Source: Blastomussa wellsi
Taxonomy: Eukaryota > Cnidaria > Anthozoa > Scleractinia > Plerogyridae
Length of the DNA: 64,000 nucleotides
Assembly: GCA_947652115.1 (NCBI GenBank)
Contig: OX393569.1
Location: forward strand, 9,918,274 to 9,982,273
Direction of reading: 5' to 3'
Part shown: positions 58,401 to 64,000 of the stretch, piece after piece
Numbering within the stretch: the stretch's first letter is position 1
Layout of the letters: each line of letters opens with the position of its first letter
The notes under the pieces: model-generated
What the model saw: only the letters and a program-made list of their open reading frames with translations
Databases searched by the model: none
Told to the model about the DNA's origin: nothing
Position numbers and translations under genes: made by a program

Positions 58401-60611
58401 AATTTCACTGATACCTTTTGAAGGTTTCCAGTCTGTGGTAGGTTGTTGTTTTTGCATGGCTGTAGTTAACAGTCAATCTGATCATAAAAGAGGGATTAAT
58501 ATTATTTTGCAAATAACATTTTTTGTATTAAGGATATTTCAGAGACTAAAAGTTTCCACTGGCAATATAATAATAAATATAAATAATATGCTGTGTATAT
58601 CATGGCTAAATAAGACACAATAATTTGAATGACTGAACTCTTCTTTTAAGCATTGTGAGGAGGAATTGTCGTTGTCATTTGGGAAATGTTTTAACAAAAT
58701 ATAAATAAATTTTGGATAAGAAAAGGAATGAGAAAATTAAATATCATGCCATTTGTTTATTTTAGTGTGAGTTGTTTGTGGGGGTTCTAAATATATTAAT
58801 AATAGGTAATAAAATGCTGTAAGTCTGAAAATATATAGCAATAACTTCTACCTTATTACATGAAATTTTTGCAATTTTCATAATGATTTAGTTTCTCTGG
58901 GTGGTCAGCAGTGTTATGCTACATGGCTTGTGGTCAAGTCGGCAGCAAATATATCTTAAAAAAGCTCACAAGCTTGTAAAATCTGGTTCAGAGTTTTGTG
59001 TTTTCCAAAAATGGATAATTTGCAGCCTGTGTACATGGATGTGCACTGTGTTCCAAAATTTTGAGCACTCTGTTATGAAAGCAAATAGAATTTTCTCAAA
59101 ATCCAGCCATTAGAGATTGATGTTTTTTGTATGCTTTCAGACACCTGGAACATAAAAATAAAAATCTGACAGAGGAAATCAGCAATATGCTTCAGAATTA
59201 AGTAGAATTTAAGTTGTAAATAAATAAAAAGCTGTCTGTCAGAATTGCATAAAGTTCTTGCCATAGAGACATCATGGTCCCATTGACATATGGCCAACTT
59301 TAGCCAAAATTCTAATGAGTGGATTTTCTGCAAATTAGAAAATAAAATTGGATTTTTAGTGCACATTTGATCTCTTCTGTTGCCATGGAAACAGTCCACT
59401 TTAAGAAACAACTTCACAAATATACTTTAGTGGTTTTTAACAATTATCGTGCGAAATCATGCCGACAAGGGCGTAGGCCGAGTTGGCTAAAATCAGGTGA
59501 TATTCCGCAAGCTTGAGCAGGATAATTGTTTTATTATTCAGCAGTGTCATTGTTTCATTATTCAACTCCTTAAGAATGTTTGCGCAGAAATTTTCTAACA
59601 TTGATTTTTTCTGAGACTTTCACCACTGTAAGATAATGAGTTACTAATATCAGAAATGATACCGACTTTGTTTTGGAGATAACATGCCCGGAAGAACACC
59701 CTAAATCTGAAAAATTGTGCTTCATTAGCGAATACGGGTACAGTAAAATATTGCAAATAAGTCACTGAAGAGAATGTGTCTCTGCCAAATGTTGTTTAAG
59801 TAGACCCATTAAGTCGATTTCCTAACAGTCTCAAGATGGCAGGACTCGATGTCGTGGGCAGAAAACTTAAAACTTTTTAAACTTCCCATATTGATTTTTT
59901 TGTTTATTTTTTGACAATCTGCCGAGAATTGCAAATAAAATCAGTTCATGGAAAAAAGTAGGGGTCACCGACCATTTAAAAGAGTAAACTACAAGCAAAG
60001 TTAATGCTATGGCTTCTGGCCCATATTTTTTCTCAGTGCGCGCACGCTCGATGCATGACGTGGCATGACATGCAACATGAATTGCATGTGCAGTAATGAT
60101 GCACATAAACAATTAGTGCAAACGTCCTTAAGTTGAGTCTGGATAAGATATTTTTCAAAATCACAAAATTTGAGTGTCGCAAAAATATGACCTCCGAAAT
60201 CATGAAATAAACATGTCATGAAATTTCATGTAATAAGGTACTAGTCTACCAGTATAGTTCATCTCCAAAAGCTTGTTCTGATACCCTGTAGCTTTGTACA
60301 GTTTTATCTATTTGTGACTTGCTAGTTTCTTATGCACAATGGGCAAATTTTTGCATAAAAGATCAGACAATTTGAATATTAGAGGGGGTAAGTTTCTAAA
60401 GAAACTATGGTGCTGCATCGGTGGGAAGTATAACAATATAATATTAGTTTGTTTGTGGCCTGTAACGTTTTCTCCTCAGACATCTTGTTTAAATTATCGG
60501 CATTCTTTGAAAGAACAATGAAAAATTAAGAGAAACCTAATATAAGCCTTTTTTCATTATTACAGACATCATCAGTGCATGTGAAGAATACAAATGTTTT
60601 GCTTTCAGAGG
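35757..60611 (+). CDS. BLTP2/KIAA0100 (Hobbit)-like bridge-like lipid transfer protein, N-terminal part
   Basis: Eight coding exons join in one open frame: 35757-35821, 35957-36080, 49568-49617, 50435-50541, 55330-55444, 55593-55650, 58342-58437, 60566-60611 (661 nt, 220 codons plus 1 nt). The product opens with a hydrophobic anchor ([20 protein letters not shown]), as BLTP2 proteins do, then amphipathic beta-strand repeats. The FLGR after the anchor, the spacing, and segments such as [10 protein letters not shown] and [16 protein letters not shown] line up with my recollection of human KIAA0100. BLTP2 is an ER-anchored rod that moves phospholipid at ER-plasma membrane contacts. The full protein is over 2000 residues, so most of it lies beyond the window. 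Intron 2 (13.5 kb) is packed with retroelements. The family assignment is moderately secure; identity is low. Confidence 0.72.
35957..36080 (+). CDS. BLTP2-like exon 2
   Basis: Acceptor TCCTAG|G, donor ATT|GTAAGC. Restores the split Arg codon, then encodes [15 protein letters not shown] and [13 protein letters not shown], alternating strand-like hydrophobics. Phase 0 end. Confidence 0.75.
37121..37880. mobile_element. 760-bp MITE 'TACCGTAAACACCCGCAG'
   Basis: 30-bp TIRs, one mismatch, begin TACCGTAAACACCCGCAGAT at both ends; probable TA target. The interior holds a short ORF at 37508-37681 described separately. Confidence 0.87.
37508..37681 (+). pseudogene. 57-codon ORF inside MITE, fragment of a repetitive cnidarian-type protein (tentative)
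   Basis: Starts [20 protein letters not shown] and continues [19 protein letters not shown] before ending after a polar tail. The YKEIW-x-VG-x-L-x-x-RE pattern recalls an abundant HIRAN-like repeat protein that I remember from coral genomes. It looks like a captured, truncated piece. Function unknown. Confidence 0.35.
39615..40060 (+). repeat. Dispersed repeat, second copy; left flank of BEL block
   Basis: Related to 31985-32350. Its last 155 bp (39904-40060, through a poly-A run and CTTTGTTAATTTG) recurs at 44160-44300 between the two BEL copies, which marks a tandem duplication. Confidence 0.75.
40795..41380 (-). pseudogene. BEL-1 integrase fragment
   Basis: [22 protein letters not shown] (41380-41315) is the BEL integrase zinc region, followed by [24 protein letters not shown] and [18 protein letters not shown]. 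The core Asp residues are partly visible; interrupted by stops and a frameshift near 41060. Confidence 0.82.
41512..41832 (-). pseudogene. BEL-1 RT N-terminal fragment
   Basis: [15 protein letters not shown] is the hallmark 'LGW.LNGP' segment of BEL/Pao pol, followed by [11 protein letters not shown] and [16 protein letters not shown]. The catalytic RT core is absent. Confidence 0.85.
41900..42265 (-). pseudogene. BEL-1 aspartic protease (DUF1758-like)
   Basis: [16 protein letters not shown], then [17 protein letters not shown]. The protease motif is DPGST where DTGS/DSGS is usual, so the active site may be degenerate. Confidence 0.8.
42262..42501 (-). pseudogene. BEL-1 gag C-terminal fragment
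   Basis: Encodes [18 protein letters not shown] and [18 protein letters not shown]; closely matched by 44564-44998 in copy 2. Reading frame broken on both sides. Confidence 0.78.
42817..43594 (-). pseudogene. BEL-1 gag central part (two frames)
   Basis: 43594-43337 ([34 protein letters not shown]) and 43218-42817 ([34 protein letters not shown]) are one gag with stops between. The matching stretch is uninterrupted in copy 2 (45345-45948). Confidence 0.8.
43730..43842 (-). pseudogene. BEL-1 gag N-terminus
   Basis: [20 protein letters not shown] at the start resembles a gag N-terminus; it ends at a TGA near 43730. Confidence 0.55.
44160..45948 (-). mobile_element. BEL/Pao copy 2 (gag only) plus duplicated flank
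   Basis: 44160-44300 duplicates 39904-40060. 44500-45948 duplicates the gag region of copy 1 with few changes and then stops sharply at CTTCACGA (45948), where gypsy sequence starts. Protease, RT and integrase are absent. Confidence 0.82.
44564..44998 (-). pseudogene. BEL-2 gag C-terminal fragment
   Basis: [20 protein letters not shown] and [20 protein letters not shown], then the same [14 protein letters not shown] as copy 1; ends near a Cys-containing tail. 145 codons open here. Confidence 0.78.
45345..46784 (-). pseudogene. Chimeric ORF: gypsy-2 RNase H/integrase zinc tail fused to BEL gag (479 codons)
   Basis: Codons 1 to about 279 are gypsy: RNase H ([42 protein letters not shown]) and the integrase zinc-binding tail ([21 protein letters not shown]). 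From the codon at about 45948 the frame continues without interruption into BEL gag ([15 protein letters not shown]...). The breakpoint is inside the HHCC motif, so the integrase core is gone. Read-through across the junction is probably by chance. Confidence 0.88.
46803..47273 (-). pseudogene. gypsy-2 RT C-terminal half
   Basis: [14 protein letters not shown] and catalytic [11 protein letters not shown], then [15 protein letters not shown] and [16 protein letters not shown]. Ends in TAG at 46805-46803 where a Trp (TGG) is expected; RNase H resumes in the same frame. Confidence 0.9.
47257..47598 (-). pseudogene. gypsy-2 RT N-terminal half
   Basis: [40 protein letters not shown] and [15 protein letters not shown], ending TPFGRYR. 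Frameshift at about 47265 to the palm half. Confidence 0.9.
47625..48152 (-). pseudogene. gypsy-2 aspartic protease
   Basis: [20 protein letters not shown] holds the DTG active site; [16 protein letters not shown] and [12 protein letters not shown] are typical retropepsin flap/tail regions. Frame closes before the RT. Confidence 0.85.
48228..48752 (-). pseudogene. gypsy-2 gag capsid and two zinc knuckles
   Basis: [20 protein letters not shown] and [18 protein letters not shown] are gag capsid signatures. Two Cys/His knuckles follow ([13 protein letters not shown] and [14 protein letters not shown]). Ends at a stop where a protease frame should continue. Confidence 0.88.
48734..48938 (-). pseudogene. 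gypsy-2 gag N-terminus
   Basis: [20 protein letters not shown] begins the gag; [18 protein letters not shown] follows. Frameshifted at about 48750 from the next gag piece. Confidence 0.82.
49568..49617 (+). CDS. BLTP2-like exon 3
   Basis: 50-nt exon, acceptor TTGTTAG|GGA, donor AAA|GTAAGT, phase 0 to 2, encoding [16 protein letters not shown]. Short, but it fits the frame on both sides and the family pattern. Confidence 0.65.
49881..50143 (+). repeat. tRNA-derived SINE copy 4 with 11-bp target duplication
   Basis: TTCTATGTGTG flanks both sides (49870-49880 and 50144-50154). Head GGGAGGCACAGTGGCCTAAT, body TATAAATGGGTAATGGG and the 3' end CTCTGGCCTGATGGGCCTCT. The target duplication marks full length (about 263 bp) and LINE-type retroposition. 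In intron 3 of the BLTP2-like gene. Confidence 0.93.
50435..50541 (+). CDS. BLTP2-like exon 4
   Basis: Acceptor CTTGTAG|G, donor TTG|GTGAGT. Encodes [19 protein letters not shown] and a polar loop; ends in phase 1. Confidence 0.72.
50753..51378. mobile_element. 626-bp TTAA-flanked MITE (BLTP2-like intron 4)
   Basis: Termini TTAACCCATTGACTCCT and the exact inverse. The interior (AGGGAAAGAGCTTTCCA, GAGCTTGAAATATGCA, CTTGGCTACTCCATGTT) recurs, diverged and without ends, at about 56445-56830. Confidence 0.85.
52336..52408. repeat. (AAT)n microsatellite, SINE tail
   Basis: About 24 AAT units with one interruption. On the minus strand it directly follows the SINE body at 52690-52409, so it is the element's 3' tail. 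Confidence 0.85.
52409..52690 (-). repeat. tRNA-derived SINE of a second family
   Basis: The minus strand begins with a clear tRNA-like head (GTGGCCTAGTGGTCAGGGCG box A, GTGTTCGAGTCCTCC box B, an anticodon-loop-like CTTGTAA suggesting a Thr-TGT origin). An unrelated body and the trinucleotide tail follow. The mature tRNA 3' end is not matched, so not a tRNA gene. Confidence 0.82.
52757..53470. mobile_element. 715-bp foldback element, arms of about 275 bp, with hammerhead-like motifs
   Basis: 52757-53031 and 53190-53470 are inverted copies with a loop of about 158 bp. Each arm carries CTGAAGATGGTCGTT...AACGACCGAAAC (minus 52832-52803, plus 53387-53414). No ORF. In BLTP2-like intron 4. Confidence 0.88.
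53693..54137. mobile_element. 445-bp TTAA-flanked palindromic MITE
   Basis: Ends TTAAAGT(G/T)CACC; the inner arms include GGTCTATTCCTGGG, CAAACTGATTTGCATG and their inverses, so almost the whole element folds back. Non-coding. Confidence 0.85.
54385..54690 (-). pseudogene. LINE-type ORF2 C-terminal remnant (minus strand)
   Basis: The minus strand reads [28 protein letters not shown] and, after a frameshift, [13 protein letters not shown]. This is the conserved tail of CR1/L2-like non-LTR RT proteins. The plus-strand ORF over it is a shadow. Confidence 0.7.
55330..55444 (+). CDS. BLTP2-like exon 5
   Basis: Acceptor ACATAG|GT, donor TTA|GTAAGT. Encodes [13 protein letters not shown] and [13 protein letters not shown]; ends in phase 2. 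Joining it directly to 58342 would create a TAG stop, so the exon at 55593 is required. Confidence 0.72.
55593..55650 (+). CDS. BLTP2-like exon 6
   Basis: 58-nt exon, acceptor GTTCTAG|T, donor GAG|GTACAT. Encodes [19 protein letters not shown]. Its length restores phase 0 for the next exon, and its sequence fits the expected strand before the segment on exon 7. Confidence 0.7.
55988..56282 (-). repeat. tRNA-derived SINE copy 5, minus strand
   Basis: Inverse of the 9.5/30.8/49.9-kb SINE: GGGAGGTGCAGTTGCCAAAT head at the right, TATAAATGGGTACTGG and GGACTAGCATCCCATCCAG inside. In BLTP2-like intron 6. Confidence 0.87.
56445..56830. repeat. Diverged, end-less copy of the 50753-51378 MITE
   Basis: AGGGAAAGAGCTTTCCA, GAGCTTGAAATATGCA, CTTGGCTACTCCATGTTAAG and TCTCAAAATTTTGATTTGTG occur in the same order as in the intact copy; both TIRs are missing. 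Confidence 0.8.
56923..56941. repeat. (TAG)n microsatellite
   Basis: Six TAG units in BLTP2-like intron 6. Confidence 0.75.
57151..57490. repeat. 85-bp minisatellite, four units
   Basis: Units start at 57151, 57236, 57321 and 57406 (CCGTCAATAGTCCAGTCAAC...). The exact 85-bp period, few substitutions and near-identical neighbours suggest recent tandem growth. In BLTP2-like intron 6. Confidence 0.95.
57666..57886. repeat. 221-bp near-palindromic MITE
   Basis: GCAATAGGCCTTTTTCAACA at the left and its near-inverse at the right; arms of about 95 bp through CCAGCATGG and CCCACACTGGG. A complete small foldback. Confidence 0.85.
58015..58142. repeat. Short inverted repeat (about 128 bp)
   Basis: Left CATACCCTCCCAT faces right ATGGGAGGGGGTATCC. 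A small MITE just upstream of BLTP2-like exon 7. Confidence 0.6.
58342..58437 (+). CDS. BLTP2-like exon 7
   Basis: Acceptor TTGTTAG|GGT, donor GTG|GTAGGT, 32 codons, phase 0 both ends. Encodes [20 protein letters not shown] and IPFEGFQSV. Confidence 0.75.
58440..60560. other. BLTP2-like intron 7, no other gene seen
   Basis: AT-rich; frames at 58901 and 59073 lack splice context and composition of real exons. A patch near 59460-59530 resembles 5960-6060 (GTAGGCCGAGTTGGCTAAAATCAG), a dispersed repeat. Confidence 0.5.
60566..60611 (+). CDS. BLTP2-like exon 8
   Basis: 46-nt exon, acceptor ATTACAG|ACA, donor AGG|GTGAGT. Encodes [15 protein letters not shown], ends in phase 1. No following exon with a fitting phase was recognised before the window ends. 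Confidence 0.68.
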
Positions 60612-62700
60612 GTGAGTTACATAAGAAGCCTAGGCTTCTGGTTACATGCATTATACACATCCACCGCTGAGCCGCGATGCACATTACCAGTCAACAGCTG
60701 CCTAGTATTGTTTCTGTTCCTTAAAGTGCTTGTGAAGTAAAAAAGAATTGCTGCTTGTTTGAAAGGCATGGCTGGAAGGATGGAGTTTTCTTTTTGAAAA
60801 TATCTTTCATTTTAAAGATGTTTGCGTTTTTGTAATATGCAAATGAGGAAAGTGATGACGTCATAAATCGTTCCACAAAATAATAAAGTTCTGAATCAAG
60901 AATATCTCCAGAAATATTGGAGCTGCGTTTTTCAAACCTGGCCCCGGAAATGTACATCAGAAAATGACACTATGCTGCCACCTATCTTGGCCATGAAAAA
61001 TGAACTTCATGGGTTCTCATTTCTGTGCATGCATGGTTTTCCAATTTCTGTGGTTATTGGGCTCCACTCTATGGGCCTCTGTGGCCCTTACGGCTGCCGG
61101 AGCTCCACTAAAGCTCCGCTATATGTAAGTAAAATGTGAATTAATTGAAATCTTGTCTGAAAAATAGTTTATAAGTTAAACTTGTTATTTCAAATTTAGT
61201 GCATTATGTGTGAGTCTGATGCATGAGGGTCAAAAACTTCAATCTCATGCCTACTCATGTCTATGGATCAATTCTTCACACCTCACTGAAAATGTGAGAT
61301 ATTTCAACTGACACAATTTCTAAAAATATGTTAACTTGAAACAATGCAAGAAAAGAAACATTCAGCTAAATGAAGATACTTTACCCAAATTCCCTGACTT
61401 TATAAGGAATTTTTGGTAAAACTATACATTTCTTGAATCCAAAATACACAAATGACAATTTTACCACAGGAAATTGCATTTAGCAAGTGTGATCGGCATC
61501 TTCTGGGGTAAATTTCCTTTGGTGCAACTTTAAATAACCATGGATACGTCAGAAAGATCACACAAAGCACCCATGACATTTAACGTGGGAACTTGGAATG
61601 GTGTTTTGATTCCTAAGGTACAAGAGCCAATCACGATTCTCTGTTTGACATCAACACATGGTCACAAACACTGGTTTTCCTTCCCTGGATTCATTTGTGC
61701 CATCAGTGGAATAAACAACTCCAACACAGTCCTGCACACTGAACATTGGGCCACTGCACTCCCCACAGATATAATTAGAAGCACCTATGTACTCTAAATT
61801 GGCACAATGCTGCTTTTAAAAAATGTTAGACCACACACTGATATCATAATTATGCCCCAACAAGCTTTAAATTTGACATCAAAAAGGAATGAAAGCAAGC
61901 TTTTTTCTCAGACTACTTAAAGACTCTGTCAACCAGAATGCTTTGTGAGCATTTTGTTTTTGTCTTGACTCTGTCATCGAAAAAAAGGGTTTTAAAATTG
62001 AGCAGATTTAGTCCATTTGGCGGCCTAGAATGAAATCTACCGGTAGAAAAAGTTATGAAATGTTAAGAACTCTGGATTGACTGAATTTTAAAGTGCCTAT
62101 GAAGTAAAAAAAAAATTTTGGCACTTTTTTGTAGTATATTGTACCCTTATTCCAAAATGACAAAAGAAATTAGGTAGAAAGGAAAGAAAATCCGTCTTTT
62201 TTGCAGCTTGAATTACGTAAATAGGGGGTTCTGGAGAATGGGAATGAATTAAACAGTGATGACATAGTTAGTGGTTCCAGCGTGTTGTTTACACATAGTT
62301 TCCTTTTGCTTTTGAGTGAACTTCTCCTAGTCAGAGGACTATAGCTTGTATTTTCATGGCTAAATTTCAAGTATGTCTGACAGAAGCGATGAAATGTCTT
62401 CCTTGACATCCATTTCGAGTGATGAACAATCCTCAAGCAGCGATTCTTCGCTGGAAATTTAGATAGTTGGACATATCCAACGGCCTTATGCGCGTTATGC
62501 GGATGAGCTGATCGCTCGTGACATTTGTTCATTTGCCGTTGATTTGTTTATTAATTCGGTCTTCCTACCTATTTTGCTTCACATTAGTTTCTAAAGGGCA
62601 CTATACACTGTATTATTTGGAGGCTTTTTTTCTTCAAACTGAAGCCATAACATCGTAGCCGCCATGCAGATGTATAGAGGTCAGACGTCTGAATGATTTT
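60612..62700. other. Region 3' of BLTP2-like exon 8, no exon recognised
   Basis: Contains repeats: a patch at 61200-61400 related to 26100-26300, the inverted partner of the 475-650 repeat at 61920-62080, and two TTAAAGTGC(T/C)T(G/A)TGAAGTAAA ends (60721, 62090) that look like MITE termini. The 85-codon frame at 61540 is unsupported. Confidence 0.5.
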
Positions 62701-62779
62701 CCATTAGTAGTTTGACACCTCTGTAATGTTCAATATGTTTCGTACGCTCGGTTTGTTTTGGCTCATTTATATTTGCAAG

Positions 62780-63655
62780 ATATGTTTAATTTCTCATAAC
62801 TTCGCTATCGAAGGGCAGAGTAAGACTTTCCATGAAGATGTTGATAGCTTGCATTTGCTGTTTGTTACGCTGGGCCCGGCTATTAATAAACTGATACTGT
62901 TGCAAGATGTGGTTTACTATCACGGATATTTGTCGTAATTTTATGAAGAACACGGTTACCACATTGCGACCTATAAGTGTTGGATATAAAGAGGTAGAAC
63001 ATGTAAGAACGTACAAGCTTCTAGGAGTGATAATTAGCGACGACCTTAAATGGAACGCACACATCGAATATGTAATTGCCAAAACAGCAAAAAGATTATA
63101 CGCACTTAGATTACTGAAACGTGCAGGTGTAATGCCTAAAGACATACTAAAGGTATACCTTTGTAATGTTAGGTCGGTTCTAGAGTATGCTGTGCAGGTA
63201 TGGCAGGATATCCCTGTATACCTGTCTGACGCTATTGAGTCTATACAAAGAAGAGCTTTGAGAATAATATTTCCTAACTCTAGCTATCAGCAAGCACTAG
63301 ACCTAACTAATCTGACATCATTAGCAAGTCATAGGAAACTTTTGTGTAAAAAGTTGATAGCTGATACGAGGGATGATAGCCACCCCATATCCTTCCTGGT
63401 TCCACAAGTCACAACACGAACTATACCATATCAGTTAAGATCAGGAAGTACTACAGCTCCATAAACAATGAAAAGGACAAAGAGAGCAAATGACTTTTTT
63501 ACATTTAGATGTGCATGAATGTAGATTATTTATCATTGTTACTGTAGTTAGATTTAGTTAGTAAATATTGGTTGTAAACTACACTGTTTATTCAGTTTTA
63601 ACTGCCAGAGGTGTTAATAAACTATTTTTACTTTACTTTACTTTACTTAGTCCAG
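62780..63655 (+). mobile_element. 5'-truncated LINE (CR1/jockey-like) with (TTTAC)n tail
   Basis: The 3' part of a non-LTR RT ORF is followed by a 3' UTR of about 165 bp and a pentamer tail (TTTAC repeats at 63629-63648). Compare the minus-strand tail at 21574. Sits in the BLTP2-like gene, sense orientation. Confidence 0.85.
62943..63464 (+). pseudogene. LINE reverse transcriptase C-terminal domain (truncated)
   Basis: Encodes YKLLGVIISDDLKWNAHIEY, IAKTAKRLYALRLLKRAGV, VRSVLEYAVQVWQD and IQRRALRIIFP, then a His/Leu-rich tail. This is the standard thumb and C-terminal region of CR1/jockey-type RT. Catalytic palm is absent, so inactive. Frame open from about 62907. Confidence 0.9.
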
Positions 63656-64000
63656 CTTCTCTGGAAACTGCTGTAGCTCTACTTCGAGAAAGCCATTCTG
63701 TGTCATAGAGGGTGTGTTTCTTGCATTAATTTTATCGAGCGTTTATCTGAGCTCGGTGTTTAGGTTTTGGCCTCCTAATTTGTTCATTATATTTTCTTGT
63801 TGGCACCACATGATTCAATTGTAGATTAATTTTATATTAACCACGGGCAAATCTGTTGACTGTTTTGCGTTCTGTGCATCACACTATTTCAGAATATATT
63901 TCAATCTGAAACAAACACGTGCCATATCTTTTTCGATGACAAAATTAATCTCCATTGTTTTCTGAAAAGAAATCAACTTTTGCGACTAAACAATTAGATG
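63656..64000. other. Window end, nothing assigned
   Basis: AT-rich sequence. A short frame after 63660 (SLETAVALLRESHSV) follows an AG and would be in phase with BLTP2-like exon 8, but the donor is weak and I do not call it. Confidence 0.4.

Noticed and set aside
58901..59113. 70-codon ORF as an exon of the BLTP2-like gene
   Set aside because: Exons 7 and 8 join in phase without it, and its composition is not strand-like.
61540..61797. 85-codon plus-strand ORF
   Set aside because: Out of phase with BLTP2-like exon 8 and without a clear acceptor; no domain recognised.

Overview
This is a eukaryotic, AT-rich, intron-bearing window. Split genes with GT-AG introns, animal-type nuclear genes, tRNA-derived SINEs, Ty3/gypsy and BEL/Pao LTR retroelements, LINE tails and many TTAA- or TA-flanked inverted-repeat elements point to an early-branching metazoan. 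A stony coral or other anthozoan is my best guess, by inference only; no species-diagnostic gene is present. No bacterial-type operon, CRISPR array or plasmid feature is seen.

Three host genes can be assembled exon by exon with consistent splice phase. (1) Plus strand, 5260-11425: a four-exon, 429-residue TauD/TfdA-type Fe(II)/2-oxoglutarate dioxygenase of the clavaminate-synthase-like group (HxE...H and distal Arg present). (2) Minus strand, 35567-13828: a complete nine-exon, 535-residue LACTB, a mitochondrial serine beta-lactamase-like protein (S168xxK171, Tyr315, H480-T-G). It lies tail-to-tail with gene 1. (3) Plus strand, from 35757 past the right edge: the first eight coding exons (220 codons) of a BLTP2/KIAA0100/Hobbit-like bridge-like lipid transfer protein. 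Genes 2 and 3 are head-to-head with 189 bp between start codons, which implies a shared bidirectional promoter; a 24-codon upstream ORF ends in an ATGA overlap with the gene 3 start.

Most other sequence is mobile DNA, largely in introns. LACTB intron 4 holds a 4.07-kb gypsy element with both LTRs, a GGTCA target duplication, PPT and PBS, but a broken pol. The 13.5-kb intron 2 of gene 3 holds a partly duplicated BEL/Pao element and a second gypsy element truncated by it, which yields an in-frame gypsy-BEL chimeric ORF (45345-46784). Intron 2 also holds the second, inverted copy of a large TIR element whose first copy lies in LACTB intron 1. Elements are nested: at 33165-34904 the pre-insertion site can be read from a paralogue at 28072-28535. 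Other features are at least five SINE copies (one with an 11-bp target duplication), two LINE 3' ends with pentamer tails plus a LINE ORF remnant, a 4 x 85-bp minisatellite, and a 715-bp foldback whose arms carry a hammerhead-like core motif.

Long stretches, including 1-5200, 58440-60560 and 60612-62700, show no gene I can support beyond repeats.
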